NCBI GenBank assembly: GCA_002412495.1
Contig: DHVE01000080.1
Span: 1 to 49,378, forward strand
Source of the DNA: Betaproteobacteria bacterium UBA5216
GTDB lineage: Bacteria; Pseudomonadota; Gammaproteobacteria; Burkholderiales; SG8-41
DNA: 49,378 bases
Direction: 5' to 3'
The translations under genes were made by a program, and so were the position numbers. Below, piece after piece: positions 40,864 through 49,161 of the stretch (within the stretch, counting starts at the first letter, position 1; each line of letters starts with the position of its first letter). Below the pieces are notes generated by a model. It worked only from the letters and a program-made list of their open reading frames with translations, was not told the origin of the DNA and made no database searches.

Positions 40864-42480
40864 ATGAGCATCCAGGCACATACACTGGCAAAAGCCGCTA
40901 CCACGCTGCAGTTTCAGGATTCCGCGAGTTGCATGCGCTGGATCGCCGCGCTGCCGATCACCAATGTGCAAATGGCGCACCAGATGGTATTCGAGCAGGT
41001 TTGCGCGCTCTCGCAGGCGGAACTGCCCGCGCTGGAACGCCTTAAGATACTCGAAGCGCTGAAGGAAACCATTCACTTCACGCAGGCCGAAGTCGCCAAA
41101 CGTTACCTCGGCAAACCGCTGCCGCTGGATCAGGCGGACGCGTTGGCCTGGAAAAATGTCGTGGGCTTGTGGAACGCGCTCGGCGCCAACTATCAGTGCT
41201 GTCTCGACGCCTACCGTGCCGGCGATCTGCCGGTGTCACCGTTTGCCGCGCTGATCACCTTGCGTTGCCTGCGCACCGCCGGCCACGCGATGTTCGAGCA
41301 CTATCAGGTGTATCGCGAACCCAGCGGCGCGGCGTGGCGCGCGTTGCATCAATTGTTCGCGTTCGCGGAGGAACACGGTGTGTCACGCATGCGCGTGCAG
41401 GACGTATTCGCGCGCCACGAAGCCGACAGCAGTTGCGCCGAAGCCTACGTTCATGTGTTGCTCGCGAATCTGGCGAATCCCTATGCACTGACGGTGCGGC
41501 AAATGGCCTTCCTGCGCCGCTGGCTGGATAAGTGGTCGTCGCTGGTCAATCTGTCGGCCCAGCCGCTGCCCGCGGGCGCCATTCCGCTGATCGCGGTGGA
41601 TTTCAACGGTGATGCGCCCGCAGTGCTCGCCGAGCAAGTGTCGCCGGGCGCGTCGGTGCGTTATCTCGATCTGGAGCAAATCGCCAAGTCGCTGCGCCAG
41701 ACCATCAATCTGCTCAAGCAGGGCCAGACGCCGACGCAACTGGGCTTGGGCGAAGACGCGCGGCAACCCGGCTGCGAAAGCCTGATCATGCTGCTCTATG
41801 TGCAGTGGTGCCGTTACGGCATGCTGCGCACCGAAGAACGTAGCATCGTCACGGAACCGGTGGAAGTCTGCTTCGGCATACCGGAATCTCACAAACTGCT
41901 GGGCGGCGAGGAAAAACTGCCCGAACCCGCCACGTTTTCGTCACGAGACAAATGGGAATCCGACAACCTCGGTTTTTCGATGCGCCTGTCCACCACGGCC
42001 AAACAGCCAGCGTTCAAGAAATCCGAAAACTGGCAAATTCTGAATCAGAGCAAGTCCGGTTTCATGTGCATGTTGCGGGAACCGTCCGCCCTACAGCGAA
42101 TGAACCATAACCAGCTTCTCGGCATCCGCCGCGGCGCCAACGACGCCGACAGCCGGCTCGGCACCATTCAGTGGATTCGTATCAATGAACAAAACGAATG
42201 CCAGTGCGGCATTCGTCTGTTTGCCGGCACGCCGACCGCCATTTCGGTGCGTCCGTCGAACTTCAACCTGCCCGGCAACGTGAAGCTGGAGCAGGCGCTG
42301 ATGTTGCCGCAAGTGGCGATGCCGGCCACGCCGCTGTCGGTGGTTTTGCCGGCGGGCTGGTTCCAGGCTGGGCGCATGATTGAAATTCAGGGCGAAAAAA
42401 AGCAGGTCGCCAAACTGATCAACCTGATCGAGCGCGGCACGGATTTCGACCGCTGCAGCGTCGCTCTCGTCGAAGGATAA
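40864..42480 (+). CDS. Conserved-looking cytoplasmic protein of unknown function (possible PilZ-like C-terminus)
   Basis: A 538-residue soluble protein without signal peptide or membrane helix. The N-terminal 300 residues look mostly helical ('SQAELPALERLKILEALKET', 'LTVRQMAFLRRWLDKWSSLV'). The C-terminal part contains 'LGTIQWIRINEQNECQCGIR' then 'LFAGTPTAISVRPS', which has the feel of an atypical PilZ-type beta barrel, but the RxxxR signature of a c-di-GMP binder is not evident. ATG 40864 is chosen because AAGGAG abuts the ATG at 40858 and is 6 nt from 40864. It is upstream of the DUF971-ubiE block. Confidence 0.75.
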   Translation: MSIQAHTLAKAATTLQFQDSASCMRWIAALPITNVQMAHQMVFEQVCALSQAELPALERLKILEALKETIHFTQAEVAKRYLGKPLPLDQADALAWKNVVGLWNALGANYQCCLDAYRAGDLPVSPFAALITLRCLRTAGHAMFEHYQVYREPSGAAWRALHQLFAFAEEHGVSRMRVQDVFARHEADSSCAEAYVHVLLANLANPYALTVRQMAFLRRWLDKWSSLVNLSAQPLPAGAIPLIAVDFNGDAPAVLAEQVSPGASVRYLDLEQIAKSLRQTINLLKQGQTPTQLGLGEDARQPGCESLIMLLYVQWCRYGMLRTEERSIVTEPVEVCFGIPESHKLLGGEEKLPEPATFSSRDKWESDNLGFSMRLSTTAKQPAFKKSENWQILNQSKSGFMCMLREPSALQRMNHNQLLGIRRGANDADSRLGTIQWIRINEQNECQCGIRLFAGTPTAISVRPSNFNLPGNVKLEQALMLPQVAMPATPLSVVLPAGWFQAGRMIEIQGEKKQVAKLINLIERGTDFDRCSVALVEG

Positions 42481-42566
42481 ATTTCATCCGGCGGGGTGCC
42501 GCGCGGCGTTCTTTGCGCCGCGCGGCGGCTCGGTTATGATGCGCATCCTGTTTCCACCGGACGCGC

Positions 42567-42953
42567 ATGGCCATGGCCGCTTCAGCCCACAACGAATCAC
42601 CGCTGCCCACCGAGATCAAGCTGCACCAGATGTCGCGGTTACTCGAAGTCAGTTTTGCCGATGGCAAGACGTTTCGCCTGCCGTGCGAATTTCTGCGCGT
42701 CTTTTCGCCGTCCGCCGAAGTGCGCGGCCACGGCCCGGGGCAGGAAACACTGCAATTCGGCAAAAAGGACGTGGCCATCCAGTCCATCGAACCGGTCGGC
42801 AATTACGCCGTGCAACTGACGTTTTCCGATGGCCACAACACGGGGCTTTACTCGTGGGACATTCTCTACGACTACGGTGTGCGGCAGGCTGAACTGTGGG
42901 CGGGGTATCTGAAACGGCTGGCGGAAGCCGGCCGGAGCCGGGAGCCGTCGTGA
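42567..42953 (+). CDS. DUF971 (gamma-butyrobetaine hydroxylase-like N-terminal) protein
   Basis: A 128-residue protein with the family core 'LEVSFADGKTFRLPCEFLRV', 'VAIQSIEPVGNYAVQLTFSD' and 'HNTGLYSWDILYDYGVRQAE'. In iron-cluster-carrier proteins and hydroxylases this fold is an N-terminal module; as a stand-alone protein it sits next to ubiE in many betaproteobacteria. Function is not established. ATG 42573 is an alternative start. It overlaps ubiE by 4 nt (GTGA), so a role linked to ubiquinone is suggested by context only. Confidence 0.9.
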   Translation: MAMAASAHNESPLPTEIKLHQMSRLLEVSFADGKTFRLPCEFLRVFSPSAEVRGHGPGQETLQFGKKDVAIQSIEPVGNYAVQLTFSDGHNTGLYSWDILYDYGVRQAELWAGYLKRLAEAGRSREPS

Positions 42954-43702
42954 GCGGCGCGAACAGCGGCGGCAACACCACGCACTTCGGCTATCAGCAG
43001 GTCGCCGAAGATGAAAAAGCGCGCAAGGTCAAAGGGGTTTTCACCTCGGTCGCCGAACGTTACGACCTGATGAACGACCTCATGTCGGCGGGCACCCACC
43101 GGCTGTGGAAAAAGTTCACCATCGATCAGAGTTATGTCCGCGCCGGTGAACGCGTGCTGGATGTCGCCGGCGGCACCGCGGATCTGTCCCGGGCGTTTGC
43201 CCAACGGGTCGGCCCGACCGGCTCGGTGGTGCTCACCGATATCAATGCGGCCATGCTGGGCATCGGCCGTGATCGCCTGATCGACGACGGCGTTTTCGCG
43301 CCCGCCGTGCAATGCGATGCGGAGAAGCTGCCGTTCGTCTCGAATCATTTCGATTGCGTGAGTGTCGCCTTCGGTCTGCGCAACATGACGCACAAGGACG
43401 CCGCGCTGGCGGAAATGTTTCGCGTGCTGCGCCCCGGCGGACGCTTGCTGGTGCTCGAATTCAGCCGCGTGTGGAAACCGCTGCAAGGCGCCTACGATGC
43501 CTATTCGTTTAACGTGCTGCCGAAAATGGGCGAACTGATCACCAAGGACGCGGACAGTTACCGGTATCTGGCGGAATCCATCCGCATGCATCCCGATCAG
43601 GAAACGCTAAAGCAAATGATGCTGGACGCCGGTTTGGCGCGCGTTGAATATTTCAATCTGTCCGCAGGGGTCGTGGCATTACATCGAGGCTACAAGTTAT
43701 AA
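42950..43702 (+). CDS. ubiE: Ubiquinone/menaquinone C-methyltransferase UbiE
   Basis: A 250-residue SAM methyltransferase for C-methylation in ubiquinone synthesis. 'THFGYQQVAEDEKARKVKGV', 'VAERYDLMNDLMSAGTHRLW', the SAM motif 'VLDVAGGTADLSRAFA' and the family signatures 'VAFGLRNMTHKDAALAEMFR' and 'GRLLVLEFSRVWKPL' are all present; it ends 'GVVALHRGYKL'. The GTG at 42950 with GGGAG upstream is taken as start, overlapping the DUF971 gene. Confidence 0.97.
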   Translation: MSGANSGGNTTHFGYQQVAEDEKARKVKGVFTSVAERYDLMNDLMSAGTHRLWKKFTIDQSYVRAGERVLDVAGGTADLSRAFAQRVGPTGSVVLTDINAAMLGIGRDRLIDDGVFAPAVQCDAEKLPFVSNHFDCVSVAFGLRNMTHKDAALAEMFRVLRPGGRLLVLEFSRVWKPLQGAYDAYSFNVLPKMGELITKDADSYRYLAESIRMHPDQETLKQMMLDAGLARVEYFNLSAGVVALHRGYKL

Positions 43703-43748
43703 TCGTAAGTATTTGTTTTTTTAATACAATATATTCATCCCGTGGCAC

Positions 43749-43792
43749 TTTACCTGGGGTACCAACGTTCTATAATGGATCTGTTGTACCCC
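43749..43792 (+). promoter_or_regulatory. Promoter of the Tim44-like gene with flanking dyad
   Basis: TTTACC (43749-43754), 16 bp, perfect TATAAT (43771-43776). A 7-bp inverted repeat GGGGTAC (43756-43762) / GTACCCC (43786-43792) brackets the -10 box and the expected start site near 43783. This arrangement would suit a repressor site or a 5'-end hairpin. The gene's ribosome site GGAGG follows, 7 nt before the ATG. Confidence 0.65.
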
Positions 43793-43814
43793 TAAAACAG
43801 CTGGAGGAAACGAT

Positions 43815-44726
43815 ATGAATAAATTACTTGCCGTATTTGTAGTTATGTTTGGATTCGCACTGGTGGCAATGGATACAGAAGCCGCGCGTGTCGGCGGTGG
43901 ACGCAGTGCCGGACGTCAGAGCAGCAGCGCCACCAATTCAGCCCCCGCGCAAAAAACCGCACCCGCTCAACAAGCCGCGCCAACGCCGGCGCCCGCGCCA
44001 GCGCCGTCGGGCATGAGCAAGTGGCTCGGGCCGCTGGCCGGCATCGCCGCCGGTATCGGCATCGCATCATTGTTGAGCAGCATGGGAATGGGCGGCGCGT
44101 TGGCGAGCGCCATCGGCAGCATCCTGATGGTACTGTTGCTGGTGGGCGCGGGATTCTTCATATATCGCATGCTCACGCGCAACAAATCCGCGCCGCAGCA
44201 ACCGCTGGGCTACGCGGGCGCGGGCAATTCAGGCAGTGCCCCGGCACCCGCGATACCCGCCGCGCAACCCGCGCAATTCACCGGCAACGCGGCACCCGGT
44301 TCGCTCGCCGCGACGCTGGGCGGGGCATCGGCCGTGAACGCAGCGTCCGCCAGCCGCTGGCCCGCGGATTTCGACGCAGTGGAGTTCGAGCGTCAGGCGA
44401 AACTGAATTTCAATCGACTGCAAGCGGCGAACGACGCTGGTGACGCCTCCACGCTGCGTGATTTCCTCACGCCGGAACTTTATCGCGAACTCGAAGGCGA
44501 AATGAAGTCCGCTTGGGGTACGCCACAAAAAACGGAGGCGGTCGATCTGCATGCGGAAGTGCTTGAGGTGGTTACGGAAGGCAATCTGTATGTCGTCAGC
44601 GTGCGCTTTACCGGCCAGATCCGTGAGAACGGCGTGCTCAACAACCTGAACGAAGTCTGGCACCTCGAAAAACCTGTCAGTGGCGGTTCAGGATGGCGGG
44701 TGGCGGGCATTCAGCAAGCATCATAA
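43815..44726 (+). CDS. Tim44-like domain membrane protein
   Basis: A 303-residue protein: signal-anchor MNKLLAVFVVMFGFALVAMD, a low-complexity Ser/Gln/Pro/Ala stretch (25-65), two hydrophobic segments ('LGPLAGIAAGIGIASLLSSM', 'IGSILMVLLLVGAGFFIYRM'), and a C-terminal Tim44-like domain (about 185-303; 'FERQAKLNFNRLQAANDAGD', 'LRDFLTPELYRELEGEMKSA', 'GWRVAGIQQ'). The bacterial family has an unclear membrane role. Its constant place between ubiE and ubiJ suggests relevance to the quinone complex, without proof. It has its own promoter and terminator. Confidence 0.9.
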   Translation: MNKLLAVFVVMFGFALVAMDTEAARVGGGRSAGRQSSSATNSAPAQKTAPAQQAAPTPAPAPAPSGMSKWLGPLAGIAAGIGIASLLSSMGMGGALASAIGSILMVLLLVGAGFFIYRMLTRNKSAPQQPLGYAGAGNSGSAPAPAIPAAQPAQFTGNAAPGSLAATLGGASAVNAASASRWPADFDAVEFERQAKLNFNRLQAANDAGDASTLRDFLTPELYRELEGEMKSAWGTPQKTEAVDLHAEVLEVVTEGNLYVVSVRFTGQIRENGVLNNLNEVWHLEKPVSGGSGWRVAGIQQAS

Positions 44727-44743
44727 TAACCGCTGCCCCGTAA

Positions 44744-44773
44744 AAAACGCCCGGCCCGCCCGGGCGTTTTTTT
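44744..44773 (+). terminator. Factor-independent terminator after the Tim44-like gene
   Basis: A perfect 11-bp stem AAAACGCCCGG/CCGGGCGTTTT (44744-44754 with 44760-44770) with a 5-nt loop runs into a T tract (TTTTTTT). It begins 17 nt after the stop and ends only a few bases before the probable ubiJ start. So ubiJ translation depends on read-through or on a promoter inside this region. Confidence 0.9.
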
Positions 44774-44778
44774 GCCGC

Positions 44779-45357
44779 TTGATTCCCTCACTTTACCTAC
44801 CCGCCATTAACCGCCTGCTACGACAGAATAGCTGGGCGATGGAGCGATTGCGTCCGTTTGCCGGAAAAGTGATACGCGCCGAGAGCTTTCCACTGCCCCT
44901 GTTGCTCGGCATCGGCGAAAACGGTGAAGTCATCGCGCCGGCGCCTGGTGCCATCCCTGACGTGACGCTACGACTGACGCCCGGCGTGATGTTGCGTCTC
45001 GCGGCGCGCGACGCAACGGCATGGCATGACATTACCGTCGAAGGCGATCCGCACTTGGCGGCTGCGCTGCATCACATCGCTCGCCATGTCCGCTGGGACA
45101 TCGAAGAAGACCTGAGTCGCGTGTTCGGCGACATTGCCGCGCATCGCATGGTTGAAACCGGCCGCAAGCTCGACACATGGGGAAGACAAGGCGCGGACAA
45201 TCTGGCCCGCTCCTTCGCCGAATACTGGACCGAAGAACAACCGCTGATCGCCAGCCGGGCCGACGTGGAACAATTCAACCGCGACGTCGATGCGCTACGC
45301 GACGATGTGGCGCGGCTGGAAAAACTGGTCGAACAGCGTGAACAATTGAACAAATGA
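44779..45357 (+). CDS. ubiJ: Ubiquinone biosynthesis accessory factor UbiJ (SCP2 domain)
   Basis: A protein of about 192 residues, close to the E. coli length of 201. The SCP2-like lipid-binding N-terminus reads 'INRLLRQNSWAMERLRPFAG' and 'APGAIPDVTLRLTPGVMLRL'; the C-terminal coiled coil is 'DVDALRDDVARLEKLVEQRE'. UbiJ organises the soluble Ubi complex. TTG 44779 is chosen as start because the 'LPAINRLLRQNSWA' leader is conserved in type; the first ATG, 44839, would remove it. Its start lies against the preceding terminator's T tract. The last codons are built from octad repeats. Confidence 0.85.
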   Translation: MIPSLYLPAINRLLRQNSWAMERLRPFAGKVIRAESFPLPLLLGIGENGEVIAPAPGAIPDVTLRLTPGVMLRLAARDATAWHDITVEGDPHLAAALHHIARHVRWDIEEDLSRVFGDIAAHRMVETGRKLDTWGRQGADNLARSFAEYWTEEQPLIASRADVEQFNRDVDALRDDVARLEKLVEQREQLNK

Positions 45358-45478
45358 GCGAGTAAATGGGTGGCGCCTTGCGCCCGGCAACCATCCCGTG
45401 CCGCGTTGCGCGAAAAAAGCCGCAAATCCGCTTGCCGCGGGTTACTCGTTCACATGTTCTCCCGTTTACGCGTTCACG
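45337..45478. repeat. Inverted octad-repeat array between ubiJ and ubiB
   Basis: Left part 45337-45368 reads in 8-nt units CGTGAACA-ATTGAACA-AATGAGCG-AGTAAATG. Right part 45439-45478 reads GGGTTACT-CGTTCACA-TGTTCTCC-CGTTTACG-CGTTCACG, i.e. the same kind of unit inverted. TGAGCGAGTAAA (45355-45366) and GTTACTCGTTCA (45441-45452) pair at 10 of 12 positions. The ubiJ stop codon (45355-45357) lies in the left part. The centre is a GC-rich 70-nt spacer. Confidence 0.65.
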
Positions 45479-45494
45479 CCGTTAAAATCCTTCC

Positions 45495-47030
45495 ATGCGT
45501 CTTATCCGCCTGATAAAAATCATCACCGTCGCGTTGCGCTTCGGACTTGACGAGTTCCTGCGCGGGCACGAACGTGTCGGCGGACTGCATACGATGTTGC
45601 GCGCCACGCTGTTCTGGCGCGATCTTTCCGCGCCGCGCGCGGTGCGGCTGCGGCGCGCGCTGGAAACGCTTGGGCCGATATTCGTCAAGTTCGGACAGAT
45701 ACTGTCCACGCGGCGCGATCTGTTGCCGGACGACATAGCCGACGAACTCGCGCGGCTGCAGGATCAGGTGCTGCCGTTTCCGGGCGACGAGGCCATTGCC
45801 GTCATCGAGCGCGCCCAAGGGAAAAACGGCAAACCGGTAAGCGAAATATTTCGAACTTTTGATCGCACAGCGCACGCCAGCGCCTCGGTGGCGCAGGTAC
45901 ATCTGGCCGAACTGCACGACGGGCGCGAGGCCGCCGTGAAAATTCTGCGCCCCGGCATCGCCAGCGTGATTCGCAATGATCTTGCCTTGCTCGATGCCGG
46001 CGCATCCTTGATGGAATGGCTGTGGGCCGACGGCAGACGCCTGCGGCCGCACGAGGTGGTCACCGAGTTCGCGCGTCATCTCGACGACGAACTCGATCTG
46101 ATGCGCGAAGCCGCCAACGCCAGCCAGTTGCGGCGTAATTTCGCCGGCTCACCGCTGCTCGCCGTGCCGGAAATATTCTGGGAATACTGCTCGACCGAGG
46201 TCATGGTGATGCAGCGCATGCGCGGCACGCCAGTGTCGCACGTCGATGCGCTGCGCGCGCAAGGCGTGGATATCCCGAAGCTCGCGCGCGCCGGCGTGGA
46301 AATATTTTTCACGCAGGTTTTTCGCGACGGTTTTTTCCACGCGGACATGCATCCGGGCAATATTTTTGTCTCGCCGGCGGGCCAGTATATCGCGCTCGAT
46401 TTCGGCATCATGGGCACGCTGACACCCACCGACAAACATTATCTCGCGCGCAATTTTATCGCGTTCTTTCGCCGCGATTACCGGCGCGTGGCCGAGGCAC
46501 ACATTGAATCGGGCTGGACACCGCCGGGCACCAGCATCGAAGCCTTCGAGACCGCTATCCGGGCGGTGTGCGAGCCGATTTTCGACAAGCCGCTGAAGGA
46601 TATTTCGTTCGGAAAACTGTTGCTGCGGCTCTTTCAGACCTCGCGCCGCTTTAACATGGAGATCCAGCCGCAACTGGTACTGCTGCAAAAAACACTGCTC
46701 AATATCGAAGGATTGGGGCGCGATCTCGACCCGGAACTTGATCTGTGGGCCACCGCGAAACCGTTTCTGGAACGCTGGATGTCGGAACAGGTCGGTTGGC
46801 GCGCGCTGATTCGCCAGGTTCAGGAAGAAGCGCCGTTCTGGTCCACGACGATTCCGCAACTGCCGCGGCTGATCCACCGCGCCTTGAGCGAAGACCGCGT
46901 GGCGCCACTGCAAAAACAAGTCGAATGGCTGCGTCACGAGCAACGGCAACTGCACCGTTCGCTGGCATGGGTCACGGCACTGTTCGCACTGAGCACGGGA
47001 TTGGCGGCACTGCTCATCTGGCTGCGCTAG
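45495..47030 (+). CDS. ubiB: Ubiquinone biosynthesis regulatory kinase-like protein UbiB
   Basis: A 511-residue atypical kinase (ABC1/ADCK family) required for ubiquinone synthesis. Diagnostic residues: the KxGQ motif Lys65-Gln68 ('LGPIFVKFGQILSTR'), 'AAVKILRPG', 'FFHADMHPGNIFVSP' (His282, Asp284, Asn289) and 'IALDFGIMG'. The C-terminus carries two predicted membrane helices ('LAWVTALFALSTGLAALLIW'). Length is normal. The start at 45495 lies just past the octad-repeat array; ubiE-ubiJ-ubiB form the usual trio. Confidence 0.96.
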   Translation: MRLIRLIKIITVALRFGLDEFLRGHERVGGLHTMLRATLFWRDLSAPRAVRLRRALETLGPIFVKFGQILSTRRDLLPDDIADELARLQDQVLPFPGDEAIAVIERAQGKNGKPVSEIFRTFDRTAHASASVAQVHLAELHDGREAAVKILRPGIASVIRNDLALLDAGASLMEWLWADGRRLRPHEVVTEFARHLDDELDLMREAANASQLRRNFAGSPLLAVPEIFWEYCSTEVMVMQRMRGTPVSHVDALRAQGVDIPKLARAGVEIFFTQVFRDGFFHADMHPGNIFVSPAGQYIALDFGIMGTLTPTDKHYLARNFIAFFRRDYRRVAEAHIESGWTPPGTSIEAFETAIRAVCEPIFDKPLKDISFGKLLLRLFQTSRRFNMEIQPQLVLLQKTLLNIEGLGRDLDPELDLWATAKPFLERWMSEQVGWRALIRQVQEEAPFWSTTIPQLPRLIHRALSEDRVAPLQKQVEWLRHEQRQLHRSLAWVTALFALSTGLAALLIWLR

Positions 47031-47069
47031 CTTTATAATCCTCGCGTTTACCGTGTTGGGAGGCGCGCA

Positions 47070-48596
47070 GTGCTGATCTGGTTTGTCGTCGTCTATCTGC
47101 TGATATCGCTCGCCATCGGCCTGATCGCGGCGACGCGCGTGCATAACGCGAAGGATTTTGCCGTCGCGGGCCGCAATCTGCCGTTGCCGATCGTGATGGC
47201 CACGGTGTTCGCCACCTGGTTTGGCGCGGAAACCGTGCTCGGCATTTCCGCCACGTTCGTCAAGGACGGCCTGCGCGGCGTGGTGGCCGATCCGTTCGGC
47301 TCCAGTCTGTGCCTGATACTCGCGGGCTTGTTTTTCGCCGGAAAACTCTATCGCCTGAATTTGCTCACCATCGGTGATTATTACCGGCTGCGTTACAACC
47401 GCACGGTGGAAGTGTTGTGTACGCTGGCCATCGTTGCCTCTTATCTCGGCTGGGTGGCGGCACAGATCAAGGCGCTCGGTCTGGTGTTTTTTGTGGTTAC
47501 CGGCGGCGCAATCAGCCAGCCGGCGGGCATGATTCTGGGGGCCGCCATCGTGCTCACCTACACCACTTTCGGCGGCATGCTGTCGGTGGCGATACTCGAT
47601 TTTGTGCAGATGACCGTCATCATGGGCGGCATGCTCTACATCGGCTACGTGATCTCCGGCATGACCGGCGGCGTGGGCGCGGTGGTGTCGCACGCCTACA
47701 CGGCGGGCAAGCTCGATTTCTTTCCCGAGGCAAAAATGACCGCGTGGATTCCCTTCATCGGCGCGTGGATCACCATGATGCTGGGTTCAATTCCGCAGCA
47801 GGATGTATTTCAGCGCATGACATCCGCCAAGGATGAAAAGACAGCGGTGCGCGGTTCGGTGCTGGGCGGCTCGATTTATTTTCTGTTTGCGTTCGTGCCG
47901 ATGTTTCTGGCCTACGCGGCGACGCTGGTCGATCCCAAGGTATTCACCGAACTGCTTTCCAAGGATTCGCAATTAATTCTGCCGACGTTGATCCTGCAAC
48001 ACACGCCGCTGTTCGCACAGGTGGTGTTTTTCGGCGCGCTGTTGTCGGCGATCATGAGCTGTTCGAGCGCCACGCTGCTCGCGCCCTCGGTGGCCTTTTC
48101 AGAAAACATTATTCGCAATGCGTTTCCGGGCATGACAGATCGCGTGTTTCTGCGCACCATGCGTATCGTACTGGTGTGTTTCGCCGGCATCGTGCTGATG
48201 TTTGCGCTCAATTCCGGCGCGAGCATTTTCAAGATGGTGGAAAACGCCTACAAGGTTACACTGGTGTCCGCGTTCTGGCCGCTGTTTCTCGGTCTGTACT
48301 GGAAGCGTGCCACCACACAAGGCGCCCTCGCGGGCATTGCGTGCGGCTTTATCACCTGGGTGCTACTGGAGTTTTTCGGCACCGACAACGAAGTATGGTT
48401 GCCGCAGCTGGTCGGCTTTGCCGCAGCCGGCATGGGCATGATGGCGGCCTCCCTGCTGCCACAGGTCGTGGGGCACCCGACGCCCCTGCACCCCGAAGCC
48501 CACGCGCCACACCCGCACCCCGCGAGCCTCACGCATCATGTACCCGCCACTGGACATCATCACGATCATCCTCACGGTGGCACGCACCAACCCTGA
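47070..48596 (+). CDS. Sodium:solute symporter family transporter with histidine-rich C-terminal tail
   Basis: A 508-residue membrane protein with about 13 helices of the LeuT/SSS fold. 'MLIWFVVVYLLISLAIGLIA' is helix 1; 'ATWFGAETVLGISATFVKDG' and 'SSATLLAPSVAFSENI' (ending helix 8, with the Ser pair typical of the Na+ site) support the family. Substrate not assignable. From residue 469 a 40-residue hydrophilic tail holds 13 His, including HHHDHPH, likely cytoplasmic or periplasmic metal binding. The GTG start has GGGAGG 7 nt upstream. Confidence 0.92.
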   Translation: MLIWFVVVYLLISLAIGLIAATRVHNAKDFAVAGRNLPLPIVMATVFATWFGAETVLGISATFVKDGLRGVVADPFGSSLCLILAGLFFAGKLYRLNLLTIGDYYRLRYNRTVEVLCTLAIVASYLGWVAAQIKALGLVFFVVTGGAISQPAGMILGAAIVLTYTTFGGMLSVAILDFVQMTVIMGGMLYIGYVISGMTGGVGAVVSHAYTAGKLDFFPEAKMTAWIPFIGAWITMMLGSIPQQDVFQRMTSAKDEKTAVRGSVLGGSIYFLFAFVPMFLAYAATLVDPKVFTELLSKDSQLILPTLILQHTPLFAQVVFFGALLSAIMSCSSATLLAPSVAFSENIIRNAFPGMTDRVFLRTMRIVLVCFAGIVLMFALNSGASIFKMVENAYKVTLVSAFWPLFLGLYWKRATTQGALAGIACGFITWVLLEFFGTDNEVWLPQLVGFAAAGMGMMAASLLPQVVGHPTPLHPEAHAPHPHPASLTHHVPATGHHHDHPHGGTHQP

Positions 48597-48605
48597 TCGC
48601 GCCGC

Positions 48606-49142
48606 GTGCTCTCCCTAATCGCCACGCGCCGCTTACAGGCGGCCATTTTTGCGCTGCTGGCCGGCAATACCATCTACTACATCCTCGCGGGCCGCTTTAG
48701 CGAGGCGCTGGAATCGGTGGCGTGGTATGCGCTGCTGATATTGTTCTTGTTCGAAGCCTCGCGCGCGCGGCAGTCGCTGGTGCCAGGTGCGCTGTTATTG
48801 ATACACGGCCTGCGCTTGCTCGCCACGTTCGCAATACTGACTTCCGCTGTGTTGTATGTGCGCGAACAAGAATGGCTGGATGCCACCAATCTTCTGCTGT
48901 GGATCGCGGTGGTCGTGCTGCTGGAATTTGAAATTCAGCGGCCGGCTACCGTGGCGGCCCACCGCAGCGCATTCGCGTTAAGCGCCGCATTACTGTACGC
49001 CGCGCTCGGCCTGCTGGTATTGGTTTGGCTCGCACGCGGCAAGTGGATGAACGCATGGGATGCCACGCTGTGGCTCGCGGCGTTCGGCATACTGGAAATG
49101 GATTTGCTACAGCCGCGGTCAGAACTGCGCACAAAGCAATAA
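48606..49142 (+). CDS. Five- or six-helix membrane protein of unknown function
   Basis: A 178-residue hydrophobic protein, GTG start, 9 bp after the symporter, thus probably co-transcribed. Helices are visible at 'LQAAIFALLAGNTIYYILAG', 'SVAWYALLILFLFEAS', 'LVPGALLLIHGLRLLATFAI', 'LLLWIAVVVLLEFEI', 'AALLYAALGLLVLVWLAR' and 'TLWLAAFGILEMDLL'. Alternating acidic residues at helix ends are notable. I do not recognise the family; close linkage suggests an accessory role for the symporter (inference). Confidence 0.75.
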   Translation: MLSLIATRRLQAAIFALLAGNTIYYILAGRFSEALESVAWYALLILFLFEASRARQSLVPGALLLIHGLRLLATFAILTSAVLYVREQEWLDATNLLLWIAVVVLLEFEIQRPATVAAHRSAFALSAALLYAALGLLVLVWLARGKWMNAWDATLWLAAFGILEMDLLQPRSELRTKQ

Positions 49143-49161
49143 AATTTTTAAAAACATATAG

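Noticed and set aside
46149..47693. 514-codon minus-strand frame opposite ubiB and the symporter
   Set aside because: Spans the junction of two certain genes; His/Arg/Gln-rich antisense translation without motifs.
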